64,000 nucleotides of DNA from Bacteroidales bacterium. GTDB taxonomy: Bacteria; Bacteroidota; Bacteroidia; Bacteroidales; UBA10428. Under the pieces are notes generated by a model that worked only from the letters and a program-made list of their open reading frames with translations, had not been told where the DNA came from and did not search any database. The translations under genes and the position numbers were made by a program. The DNA is taken from the NCBI GenBank assembly GCA_016928305.1, contig JAFGKY010000002.1, positions 1-64,000 of the forward strand. Reading direction: 5' to 3'. This document shows positions 1-8,434 of the stretch, piece after piece. Numbering within the stretch: the first letter of the stretch is position 1; every line of letters starts with the position of its first letter.

Positions 1-1
1 C

Positions 2-3000
2 ACCGCCACTGATGATGGTGGCGCCGTCAGTGCCGTCTTTAATGCATCAGTCACCGTTACCCCGGTGAACGATCCGCCGGTCATCACAGTCCCCGGAGCA
101 CAAAGTGTTGCCGAGGATATCAACCTGGTATTCAATGCTGCCAACAGCAACCTGATCTCCATCAACGATGTCGAAGACCACAACCAAAGTATTACCATTT
201 CCGTAACGAATGGTACCTTCACCCTTTCAACCATTAACGGGTTAACCGGTTCCGGCAGCGGCACTGCCTTCCTGATATACTCGGGGACCCTTGCCAATAT
301 CAATACTGCCCTTAATAATGCCTGGTTCAAGGGAAGCCAGGACTTTAACGGCACCGCCTCAATATCTGTTATTACTGATGATGGTAACGACGAAACCGAT
401 TCGGAATCCATCCCCATTACCATCAACGCGGTGAACGATCCCCCGGTTATCACCGTCCCCGGAGCACAAAGTATTGCTGAGGATATCAACCTGGTATTCA
501 GTACAGCAGGTAGTAATCAGGTATTGATCAGCGATGTGGAAAACGATGATCAAACCATAAGTATAAGTGTAAATAATGGTACATTTTCACTTTCAACGAC
601 TTCGGGACTAACCGGAAGCGGCAGTGGTACGCAGACACTATTATATTCAGGTACACGAACCGGTATTAATTCTGCTTTGCATAATGCATATTTTACAGGT
701 AATCTGAATTATTACGGTAATGCTTCAGTAAGCTTAAGCGTCAATGATGGTAATGGTGGTGTTGACAATAAAATTATAAATATTACCATTACTCCTGTTA
801 ACGATCCGCCGGTTGCAACAGAGGTTGACATAATCAGGTTAAACGACATGATTGGGACCTTAAATACCGGAACCTTCAACTATTCCGATCCCGAAACAGG
901 TAATTTCATGCCGGGAACTCACGTCTACAAATGGTACCGGAGGCTTCCCGGTGGCGATACTTTATGGATAAACAGCGTTTCTGCCATTACCTATCTGCCT
1001 GTGCTCGCTGATGGCGGTAATTCAATTTGTTTTGAGGTAACACCAGGAGACAACCTGGGACTGTCGGGCGATCCGGTTAAAAGTGCATTCTATTACGTTA
1101 ATGCGGCACCTGTTGCCGGTAATGTAAATATTTATGCTCCCGATCTGAAGGTAAGCAGATTCATATACGGAAGATTTACTTATAGTGATCTCGAAAACAA
1201 TACTGCCGGTAACCACAGCTATCAGTGGTACCGGTCTACTATCCCAATGGGCACAGGGACACCCATTCCCCAGGCTGTTGATACGGTTTATAAGCTCAGG
1301 AGACAGGATGATGGCAGGTACATCCGTTTTGTTGTTATACCATCTGCCACCGCTGGATCAACTCCTGGAGCTGCTGTATCTTCAGCATGGATTGGTCCTG
1401 TTGGAAGTTTCGCTCCGACAGCCACTATTTCGGGCACTGATACCATATGCAGCAATGGGCCAAAAGCAAAAATCACCGTTAGTCTGACCGGGGAGCCAGG
1501 CTGGAATATCCGTTACCGGCGTGATTATGCAGGAAATTCGGAAGAAACAACGGTTAACCATATCCGGAGTTCTCCCTATGTTTTTGATGCACCGGGGGAT
1601 GGAACCTATACGCTTCTTTCCGTTTCTGATACCAATTATACCTCAGGTTCAGTATCGGGATCCGCCGTAATATCATATTTCCCTGCCGCAACTGCTGAAC
1701 TAACAGGTACCACGCAGATCTGTCAGGATGGGATTTCGTCAGCCCCGCTTTCTATTGCTCTTACAGGCACACCCCCCTGGACATTTGTACTAAAAAGGAA
1801 TAATAATGATACTACCTTTACGAATGTCACTCAAAATCCTTTAATTTATAATGTAAAACGACAGGGTATTTATAAAATAACCAGCCTGTACGATACTTAT
1901 TGCCAAGGTGATACGGTAGCAGGCTATGGTACAGCAATAGTCAGTTATATTGCATCACCTCTTGCCACCCTTTCCGGTGTTGACACCACTTGTCCGGGAG
2001 ACACAGCCACTCTTCAGCTGCAGCTCGAAGGTGTAGCACCCTTCAGTATAACCTACCTTCACAATGGAACCAATGCAAAAACGATCAGTAATATTACACA
2101 GTTGAACTACCCGTTGAAGGTTGTGGGTAATGGAACCTATACCCTCACGGCCGTATCAGATAATATCAGAAACGGTTGCGTTTCAGGAACCGGGACGGTT
2201 GTTTATTATACTGTACCCACCGCAACCATCTCGGGAGATATTGCTTTATGTGAACATACGGCAACCAACTTAACCGTTGCGTTAACAGGAACACCGCCGT
2301 GGACCTTAAACTACCGTGAAGATGCCAACGATCCGATCCATGTATCCGGCATTACTGCTTCGCCTTTCACCATATCAACAAGGAAAGCAGGCTCCTATTC
2401 CGTTGTGAATGTGACGGATAAATATTGCAATGGAACAGCCACAGGCAATGCAACTGTTACGATTACTCCGGCCCCTGTAGTCTCCATTTCCGGTCTCAAT
2501 GCAGCCTATGATAAGAATAATAAAAACTTAATACCGGTATTTGGCGATCCTGAACCCGGGATCTTTACTCCTCGTTTGTTGGAGATTCATGATACAAATT
2601 TCTTTTCTCCTTATTACTATGGGATAGGTATTCATACCGTAGTATATTCCTATCGTGATCCCGAAACCGGTTGTTACGGATATGACACAGTTTTCGTAAC
2701 CGTAATGTCTGCAAAAGGAGATATTACATTTCCCCATAACGATACAAAAAAACTATTCTGTTATGACGAGGATCCTTTTATTATACGGGGAAATAATACA
2801 GCAGACGCCATCGGAACATTTACTATCAGTGCGGATACGGGTATGGTTGATAACCATGATAATACTGCTATCATTTATCCGTCTCAATTGGAAGGAGGGA
2901 TCTATACCATAACATACCGATATTATGACGATGTCTTTTTTGACATCATGGAGAGTTTTGAAGTTGAATATATCAATGATATTCACTTTTATGGATTTGA

Positions 3001-5329
3001 TAAATCGTCTTATTGCAGTAATCATGATGCTGTCCGTCTGAATGGAAATGTTCCTGAGGGTGTTTTCTCAGGTCCTGCTGTCTTTGGTAATATAAGCGCA
3101 GGGTTTTATTACAGTCCTGCCCTTGCAAAATCAAGACTGGATACGGTTTTCTATACGCTGACCGGACCAAAAGGATGTACACGTAAGATATTCAAGCCCC
3201 TGATCATTTACGACGTTGCCGATATCAATTTTACCGTGGATGATACCTGCATATACTCAGGAGCCTCTGATTCTACAGCATTCATTAACCTGACAACTTC
3301 CACGGATCCGGTCAAGGCATGGTATTGGAATTTCAACGATGATCAGGCCAGCGGAGCTGATAATTATTCCACTCTCAAAGATCCCAAACACCATTACAGG
3401 AAAGCAGAAAGAAGGGATGTAAGGCTGAAAGCAACCACCTCTCAGAATTGTATCAGCGAACGTAAAATAACTTTTTATTTCGGGGATAAGCCTACAGCCG
3501 ATTTTTCATGGGACAATGAATGTTTCCATGAAGGCAATAAGATAACCTTTGCCAATAATTCAGACTTCAACGAGGGAAAGATTACTCAGTATCAATGGAA
3601 GATCTTTAACGGTAAAACCTATGACATCTTCAATTCAAAAGATGTTGAATATCAATTCACCGAACCGGATAACTATGATGTCGAGCTCATGGTAACAACA
3701 AATAAGGGATGCACCGATACTATCATCCAAACATTACCTTTAAAACCCACCTATTCACTGGGGGAAGATGCATCTTATTTTGAAGGCTTTGAAAATGGTG
3801 CGCCTGGTTGGGTAAGGGGTCACGATGATGATGCTAATTATGTTAACTCATGGTCGCTTAGTGAACCACAGCAAGATGCACAACAAAATGGATTCATTGG
3901 TGCGGCAAAAGGTGATTATGCCTGGTGGACAAATATTATCAAGGATAAGCAAACCGGATGGGCACCTGCAGAGCACTCCTGGGTGACTTCCCCATGCTTT
4001 GATTTTGCCGGAATAAAGAAGCCCATGATAAAACTTGACATCTGGAGGTATTTCGAAAAGATAGAGGAACGCGATGGTGCCGTGCTGCAATATAAAGCTG
4101 ACACCAATTCTTCATGGAAAAATATCGGCGATCTGAATGACGGAATCAACTGGTATCTCAACTACAACATATCCGGAAATCCTGGTGGTCAGTCGATTGG
4201 ATGGGCAAAAATACAGGATAACGGATGGCTTCCTGCCAGACACAGCATTGATGAACTAAAAGGGAAACAGGATGTCCAGTTCCGTATAGCCTATGGTTCA
4301 GACGGTACAGCCCTGCAGACTAATGGTTTCGCATTTGATAATGTGGAAATCGTTGAGCGCTCCAAGATGACACTGCTTGAACATTTTACCAACGCAAGCG
4401 ACAACGCTTCCCGAATAGCCGATTCAGCCCTTAATGCGTTTGCCAATAACAATCCCTGGGATGTTGTTGACATCCAGTATCACACTTCCTTTCCGGGTTT
4501 AGATCCTTTCAATGAACAAAACAAAGTGGATCCTGGTACGCGCGTTTTATTGTACCAATTAACATCAGTTCCCATGACTATACTTAATGGAGGAATAACC
4601 AATGATTTCAGGTTTGAATATATTGATAAAGATGTGGCTAAGCTTGTGAAGAAACAAGTTTTGATGGATCCGAAATTCAGTATAGATTTGAATACAACCC
4701 TGCAAAATAACTCCCTGAATGCTGTTGTGCAATTCAAACCCCTGGAGATCATCGTAAACAAGCAGGTCACCCTGCATATTGCCGTTATTGAACGTATGAT
4801 AAAAGGCATTACCGGAGCAAACGGTGATACTTTGTTCGAAAGCGTATTAAAAACAATACTGTCCAGTACTTCATTCACAGATGACTGGGATCCCGAAGAA
4901 GATATTATCACCATTACAAAGAACTGGAGTTTAAAACATGCATATAATGCCGATGAGATAAGGGTAGTCGCCTTTATTCAGGATGAATCAACCCGCGAAG
5001 TCTACCAGTCGATCATCGATCAGTTTGATCTTCATACGGCTCTCGAGGATATTCATTCCATTCATCGCAGTGATGCAGGAAGCGGATTTATCGTATTCCC
5101 CAATCCTGTATTCAATGAGATTATCATCCGGTTTGATGAAGCTCTCAGCAAAGATACACAGGTTGACTTTTTTGATATCAACGGTAGACTTATCATGACG
5201 AAAGAATTATTCTCCGGTTTCAAAACACATGTATTGTCTGTTGAAAGTTGTCCGGATGGATTTTATTTCATGCGTATAACTTCTGATAATCAATTCATTG
5301 GACTCCAGAAACTGGTCATCTGCAGGTAG
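2..5329 (+). CDS. Giant multidomain T9SS-secreted protein, 5' end outside window
   Basis: The frame is open from base 2, so the true start lies upstream; the GTG at 65 is internal. Domains in order: two complete 122-residue Ig/cadherin-like repeats beginning VNDPPVITVPG (65-430, 431-796) plus the tail of an earlier one; two further beta domains (about 800-1420); four units of about 85-90 residues with one conserved Cys each, starting ATISGTDTIC-like (about 1420-2470); two PKD-like domains (about 3220-3740); a MAM/concanavalin-like segment starting near 3775 with EGFENGAPGW; an Omp28/thioredoxin-like segment (about 4365-4900, LLEHFTNAS and PMTILNGG); and a type A T9SS sorting domain (about 5085-5329, FPNPVFNEIIIRF, then DINGRL and GFYFMRI). 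The sorting domain predicts export and cell-surface anchoring or release. Likely an adhesin or scaffold; no catalytic domain was recognised. It converges on the flavodiiron gene. Confidence 0.85.
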   Translation, partial: TATDDGGAVSAVFNASVTVTPVNDPPVITVPGAQSVAEDINLVFNAANSNLISINDVEDHNQSITISVTNGTFTLSTINGLTGSGSGTAFLIYSGTLANINTALNNAWFKGSQDFNGTASISVITDDGNDETDSESIPITINAVNDPPVITVPGAQSIAEDINLVFSTAGSNQVLISDVENDDQTISISVNNGTFSLSTTSGLTGSGSGTQTLLYSGTRTGINSALHNAYFTGNLNYYGNASVSLSVNDGNGGVDNKIINITITPVNDPPVATEVDIIRLNDMIGTLNTGTFNYSDPETGNFMPGTHVYKWYRRLPGGDTLWINSVSAITYLPVLADGGNSICFEVTPGDNLGLSGDPVKSAFYYVNAAPVAGNVNIYAPDLKVSRFIYGRFTYSDLENNTAGNHSYQWYRSTIPMGTGTPIPQAVDTVYKLRRQDDGRYIRFVVIPSATAGSTPGAAVSSAWIGPVGSFAPTATISGTDTICSNGPKAKITVSLTGEPGWNIRYRRDYAGNSEETTVNHIRSSPYVFDAPGDGTYTLLSVSDTNYTSGSVSGSAVISYFPAATAELTGTTQICQDGISSAPLSIALTGTPPWTFVLKRNNNDTTFTNVTQNPLIYNVKRQGIYKITSLYDTYCQGDTVAGYGTAIVSYIASPLATLSGVDTTCPGDTATLQLQLEGVAPFSITYLHNGTNAKTISNITQLNYPLKVVGNGTYTLTAVSDNIRNGCVSGTGTVVYYTVPTATISGDIALCEHTATNLTVALTGTPPWTLNYREDANDPIHVSGITASPFTISTRKAGSYSVVNVTDKYCNGTATGNATVTITPAPVVSISGLNAAYDKNNKNLIPVFGDPEPGIFTPRLLEIHDTNFFSPYYYGIGIHTVVYSYRDPETGCYGYDTVFVTVMSAKGDITFPHNDTKKLFCYDEDPFIIRGNNTADAIGTFTISADTGMVDNHDNTAIIYPSQLEGGIYTITYRYYDDVFFDIMESFEVEYINDIHFYGFDKSSYCSNHDAVRLNGNVPEGVFSGPAVFGNISAGFYYSPALAKSRLDTVFYTLTGPKGCTRKIFKPLIIYDVADINFTVDDTCIYSGASDSTAFINLTTSTDPVKAWYWNFNDDQASGADNYSTLKDPKHHYRKAERRDVRLKATTSQNCISERKITFYFGDKPTADFSWDNECFHEGNKITFANNSDFNEGKITQYQWKIFNGKTYDIFNSKDVEYQFTEPDNYDVELMVTTNKGCTDTIIQTLPLKPTYSLGEDASYFEGFENGAPGWVRGHDDDANYVNSWSLSEPQQDAQQNGFIGAAKGDYAWWTNIIKDKQTGWAPAEHSWVTSPCFDFAGIKKPMIKLDIWRYFEKIEERDGAVLQYKADTNSSWKNIGDLNDGINWYLNYNISGNPGGQSIGWAKIQDNGWLPARHSIDELKGKQDVQFRIAYGSDGTALQTNGFAFDNVEIVERSKMTLLEHFTNASDNASRIADSALNAFANNNPWDVVDIQYHTSFPGLDPFNEQNKVDPGTRVLLYQLTSVPMTILNGGITNDFRFEYIDKDVAKLVKKQVLMDPKFSIDLNTTLQNNSLNAVVQFKPLEIIVNKQVTLHIAVIERMIKGITGANGDTLFESVLKTILSSTSFTDDWDPEEDIITITKNWSLKHAYNADEIRVVAFIQDESTREVYQSIIDQFDLHTALEDIHSIHRSDAGSGFIVFPNPVFNEIIIRFDEALSKDTQVDFFDINGRLIMTKELFSGFKTHVLSVESCPDGFYFMRITSDNQFIGLQKLVICR
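65..796 (+). repeat. Two tandem 366-bp coding repeats
   Basis: Units at 65-430 and 431-796 are exactly 366 bp apart. Their first 70 bases are nearly identical at DNA level, for example CCCCGGAGCACAAAGT in both. The next unit boundary at 797 (GTTAACGATCCGCC) begins a diverged domain. Such near identity over part of the unit suggests recent duplication or gene conversion, and more copies are expected upstream of the window. Confidence 0.8.
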
Positions 5330-5355
5330 TAAATAGTATATTAAATCATTGTAAA

Positions 5356-6567
5356 TTAATCTCCGTTTTGAATATGCGTTGCAAAACTCTTTCCAAACTC
5401 AAACAATTGTTCACGCTTGGTAGTATCCATTGAAAATTTATTCGTTATCCCTTCCATAACAACGTTTAACTTCAGGGCCCGAAGGTTATTCTCAATCAAT
5501 TTCACGGCTTCACCGCTCCAGCCAAATGATCCAAATGCCGCAGCTTTTTTGCCCCTGTCGCGTATCGGATTGATCAATGCAAACATTTTGTATACCGGTA
5601 ACAGGGTATTCTGATTTATGGTAGGTGAGCCAATGAGCATCGATTTGCTTTTAACAATCAGCGCTTCCAGATCACCGGCCAAAATATTCTCAATATCCAC
5701 AAGAGTAATACTGTAATCGACCACTTCTTTGATTCCTTCAGCAATTGCTTCTGCCATTTGTTTTGTATAGCCATAAGCCGATACGTACGCAATCAACACA
5801 TGATTATCATCACACAACGAATCGGCAATGTATTGGTCGGCATATTTTTCAGTAAGGTTCATGATTTCCTGCCACTTCGTTCGGAGAATAGGGCCATGGC
5901 CCGGACAAATGCATTTAATTTCCAATGGTTTTATCTTTTCAATGGCTTTTACCATAAAAGAACTGAACGGCCTCAGGATAACATCAAAATAATATTTGAA
6001 AGAGTCATTATAGTCCCCGACCACATCGTCATACATGCCGGAATGGCAGTAATGAGCACCGAAAGAATCGCAAGTAAACAATACCTTATCTTCTTCGACA
6101 TAGGTGTAAATTGAATCCGGCCAATGAAGATTCGGGGCTCCGATGAAACGCAGGGTTTTATTTCCCAGATCAAGTGTATCTCCGTCTTTTACATAATTGA
6201 ACGAAAAAGGCTGTCCAACAATATCCTGGAGGTATGTGATGGCCTGACGGCTTCCAACTACGACAGCCCTGGGCGCTAATTCAAGCAAGGCTTTCAGGCA
6301 ACCCGAGTGATCAGGTTCGGAATGATTTATAATTATATAGCTTATTTCTTTAGGATCCGTTACCTGATTTACTTTCGCGAGATATATATCAACAAACGAT
6401 TCCTTGGCCGTATCAACAATAACCTTTTTTTGAGCATTAATAAGAAAAGAATTATAGGTTGTACCATTTTTTGTCTCCATTACGATATCAAATGTCACGA
6501 TGCTTTCATCCAAAACACCGATCCAACTTATGTCACTGGTAATCTCCAGTATTTTATTGTCTTTCAT
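5356..6567 (-). CDS. Flavodiiron protein (FprA family), O2/NO reductase
   Basis: The 403 residues match the A-type flavoprotein length. The N-terminal metallo-beta-lactamase domain (1 to about 250) has the diiron ligand set H82-x-E84-x-D86-H87, H148, D167 and H224. The C-terminal flavodoxin domain (about 256-400) starts VLIAYVSAYGYT for FMN binding. Such enzymes reduce O2 to water or NO to N2O in the cytoplasm, with electrons from rubredoxin or a similar donor, and protect anaerobes. All ligands are present, so it should be active. It is monocistronic on the minus strand and convergent with the large T9SS gene. A TATCTTTG box lies 26 bases before the ATG. O2 versus NO preference cannot be read from sequence. 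Confidence 0.93.
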   Translation of the reverse strand: MKDNKILEITSDISWIGVLDESIVTFDIVMETKNGTTYNSFLINAQKKVIVDTAKESFVDIYLAKVNQVTDPKEISYIIINHSEPDHSGCLKALLELAPRAVVVGSRQAITYLQDIVGQPFSFNYVKDGDTLDLGNKTLRFIGAPNLHWPDSIYTYVEEDKVLFTCDSFGAHYCHSGMYDDVVGDYNDSFKYYFDVILRPFSSFMVKAIEKIKPLEIKCICPGHGPILRTKWQEIMNLTEKYADQYIADSLCDDNHVLIAYVSAYGYTKQMAEAIAEGIKEVVDYSITLVDIENILAGDLEALIVKSKSMLIGSPTINQNTLLPVYKMFALINPIRDRGKKAAAFGSFGWSGEAVKLIENNLRALKLNVVMEGITNKFSMDTTKREQLFEFGKSFATHIQNGD

Positions 6568-6592
6568 ATAAATACTACTTTTAATTATCAGG

Positions 6593-6600
6593 CAAAGATA
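6593..6600 (-). promoter_or_regulatory. Candidate -7 box of the flavodiiron gene
   Basis: The minus strand reads TATCTTTG, matching the Bacteroidota -7 consensus TAnnTTTG, 26 bases upstream of the ATG. No convincing -33 TTTG was seen, so this is a motif match only. Confidence 0.35.
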
Positions 6601-6766
6601 CAGTGTTTTACATAGTGATAGGATGTTTTTGAAAATTCCGTCAAAAAAATGCCCACCCCGGTAATATTAGAATGAAACTGTCAAATATTATACGGTGGAT
6701 GCAGCGCTATTAAATTATTCTCGTCTTTATAACTAAAATCATTATAAATAACTTATACATAAAAAT

Positions 6767-7468
6767 ATGAAAAACATGGTATTGTTTTCGTTAGCCATTA
6801 TGATTTCCTGTTCTGCACCCGTTTTGAGTGGAGAAACAGTAAAAGAAATCCGTGATGTAGATCAATTTTCTGCTATCAGTCTGGCCATTTCAGCCGATGT
6901 TTACCTGATACAAGGTTCCCCACAAAAAGTTGAAATAGAAGGAGATAAAGCCTCCCTGCAGGAGATTGAAACCGTTGTAAGCACAGGAAAGCTGAAGATA
7001 AAAACCAAAGATTTTTTCCATGGAAATATCGGAAAAATAAACATTTATATTACAGTACCTGAAATAAATGCATTGAGTGTAGCAGGATCAGGCGATATAA
7101 AAGCACAATCGGTCATAAAGACCGATGAACTGGATCTTAACGTTAGTGGTAGCGGTTCCATCCATTTCAAGGAATTGAATGTCCGTGAAGTATCAGCAAC
7201 CATCACCGGTTCCGGTGATATGGATATTGCTTCCGGTGAGGCTCAGAATGAACTGGAAGTGGTTATCACCGGTTCGGGATCATTTTCAGGCAAAGGATTT
7301 TCCGCTCAAGAGGTAAATGTAAACATTACCGGTTCAGGGTCTGCAAAGGTATGGGCTGTGAAGGAACTTGATACCAATATAACCGGAAGTGGTGATGTTG
7401 AGTATAAAGGTAATCCTCAGGTTGATGCAAATTCAACAGGTTCAGGAAGAACCCATTCCATTGAATAA
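6767..7468 (+). CDS. Head-GIN / DUF2807 exported beta-solenoid protein
   Basis: 233 residues with an N-terminal hydrophobic signal; MISC near residue 15 could be a weak lipobox. From about residue 25 it reads REIRDVDQFSAISLAISADV, typical of DUF2807. It continues as a repetitive beta structure with regularly spaced GSG turns (ITGSGDMDI, ITGSGSFSG, ITGSGSAKV, ITGSGDVEY). These proteins are common in Bacteroidota envelopes and have been annotated as putative auto-transporter adhesins, but their biochemical role is not established. The gene stands alone between divergent fprA and convergent yrdC, with an imperfect palindrome after its stop that may terminate both directions. Confidence 0.85.
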   Translation: MKNMVLFSLAIMISCSAPVLSGETVKEIRDVDQFSAISLAISADVYLIQGSPQKVEIEGDKASLQEIETVVSTGKLKIKTKDFFHGNIGKINIYITVPEINALSVAGSGDIKAQSVIKTDELDLNVSGSGSIHFKELNVREVSATITGSGDMDIASGEAQNELEVVITGSGSFSGKGFSAQEVNVNITGSGSAKVWAVKELDTNITGSGDVEYKGNPQVDANSTGSGRTHSIE

Positions 7469-7499
7469 AGCTACCTCCGGGAAACAGTTTAACAGACTT

Positions 7500-7552
7500 C
7501 CCTAAATTCCTCATGAAGTTATTTTCCTGATTTCTTCAAGGGGGATTTAGGG
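7500..7552. repeat. Imperfect palindrome between convergent genes
   Basis: The arms CCCTAAATTCCTCATGAAG (7500-7518) and CTTCAAGGGGGATTTAGGG (7534-7552) pair at 16 of 19 positions around a 15-base loop. It sits between the stop codons of the DUF2807 gene and yrdC, so it may act as a bidirectional terminator, though there is no clear T tract. CCCTAAATCCCC palindromes are a common dispersed repeat type in Bacteroidota, and this looks like a decayed copy. Confidence 0.55.
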
Positions 7553-7560
7553 ATATAGTT

Positions 7561-8124
7561 CTACTTCCTTATAATTTCAACCTCGCCATTTAATCCAAGT
7601 TTTATGATAGCTGAGGGTTTCCCTTTTATAGGGTCTTCCTGTTTCCATTTTACAATATAATCGACCTGTTTAAGGATTAAAGGATCAATGGCATCAAAAG
7701 AGACCGGCCAAGGCTTTCCGCTTATATTGGCTGAAGTCGAAACAATGGGCTTACGGAATTGCTGAATCAGCTTTCGGCAAAATTCATCGCGCACAATGCG
7801 GATGCCTATGGTACCATCCGCTGAAATCAGATTTTCAGCAAGATTTTTAGCCCCGTGGTAAATGATGGTCAACGGGTTATCTGTAAGTTCGATCAATTCC
7901 CAGGCTATGTCAGGTACTTCACGGATATAACGATCGAGACTGGCTACAGCATCAAGCAGTACCAGCATACCTTTGTTATCGTTACGTTGCTTTATTTCAT
8001 ATACCCGGTTCACGGCAGCCGGATTTGTGGCATCGCATCCTATACCCCAAATAGTATCCGTTGGATATAACAGTACGCCTCCTTTTCGGAGTACCTGAAC
8101 CGCTTGATTAATATCATCTGTCAT
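7561..8124 (-). CDS. YrdC/Sua5-family threonylcarbamoyl-AMP synthase
   Basis: About 187 residues from the ATG at 8124 (MTDDINQAVQVL). An ATG 24 bases upstream (8148) is also open but adds residues not typical of the family and lies inside the decayed glycosyltransferase tail. YrdC signatures: LLYPTDTIWGIGCDATN near the N-terminus and the STSANISGKP nucleotide-binding segment near residue 140. The enzyme makes threonylcarbamoyl-AMP from threonine, bicarbonate and ATP for the t6A37 modification of ANN-decoding tRNAs, in the cytoplasm. It is the short YrdC-only form without a Sua5 C-terminal domain. It is last in a minus-strand series recJ, glycosyltransferase remnant, yrdC. Confidence 0.9.
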   Translation of the reverse strand: MTDDINQAVQVLRKGGVLLYPTDTIWGIGCDATNPAAVNRVYEIKQRNDNKGMLVLLDAVASLDRYIREVPDIAWELIELTDNPLTIIYHGAKNLAENLISADGTIGIRIVRDEFCRKLIQQFRKPIVSTSANISGKPWPVSFDAIDPLILKQVDYIVKWKQEDPIKGKPSAIIKLGLNGEVEIIRK

Positions 8125-8434
8125 AGACCAGAATTTTTTTATAAACACTCATGACCTTTTTTGCCAGGTGTCCACCCTTAAATTGCAATGCATGCTGATA
8201 ACCGGCTTATTTCATTTTTTCCTGTAATACTGAATCCTGTATAGCCCGCAAAAATGGCCGCAGCGAGTCCACGATAATATAATGCATCAACATAGATACT
8301 ACCTGGGCCGGCAGCCTTAGTAAAACACCTCCCCTGGAAGAGATCACAGGTGTATTGGGAGCAAGAGATTCCAGAATGGGAATACCAAATCCCCTGCAAG
8401 CAGAAGAATTAATAAAGACATCATATCCGGATAT
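8114..8434 (-). pseudogene. Decayed C-terminal remnant of a GT4/GT1-type glycosyltransferase
   Basis: Reading the minus strand from about 8434 gives YDVFINSSACRGFGIPILE then SLAPNTPVISSRGGV, the nucleotide-sugar-binding motif region of GT-B glycosyltransferases. Near 8322-8329 the frame shifts (one base lost) to KAAGPGSIYVD and GLAAAI. At a TTTT run it shifts back to LRAIQDSVLQEKMK, meets an in-frame TAA, and continues as AGYQHALQFKGGHLAKKV and MSVYKKIL to a TGA at 8114-8116. So two compensating frameshifts, one stop and loss of the N-terminal two thirds are visible. Its tail overlaps the yrdC start codon, as in tightly coupled operons, and its head abuts the recJ stop. The intact ancestor was probably an operon gene between recJ and yrdC. 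Confidence 0.75.

Noticed and set aside
4480..4914. Minus-strand frame of 144 codons under the T9SS gene
   Set aside because: Shadow of the long coding frame; low-complexity serine-rich translation without family match.
8178..8399. Short minus-strand frame of 73 codons taken as a gene
   Set aside because: It is one frame of the decayed glycosyltransferase remnant, so it is described as part of the pseudogene.
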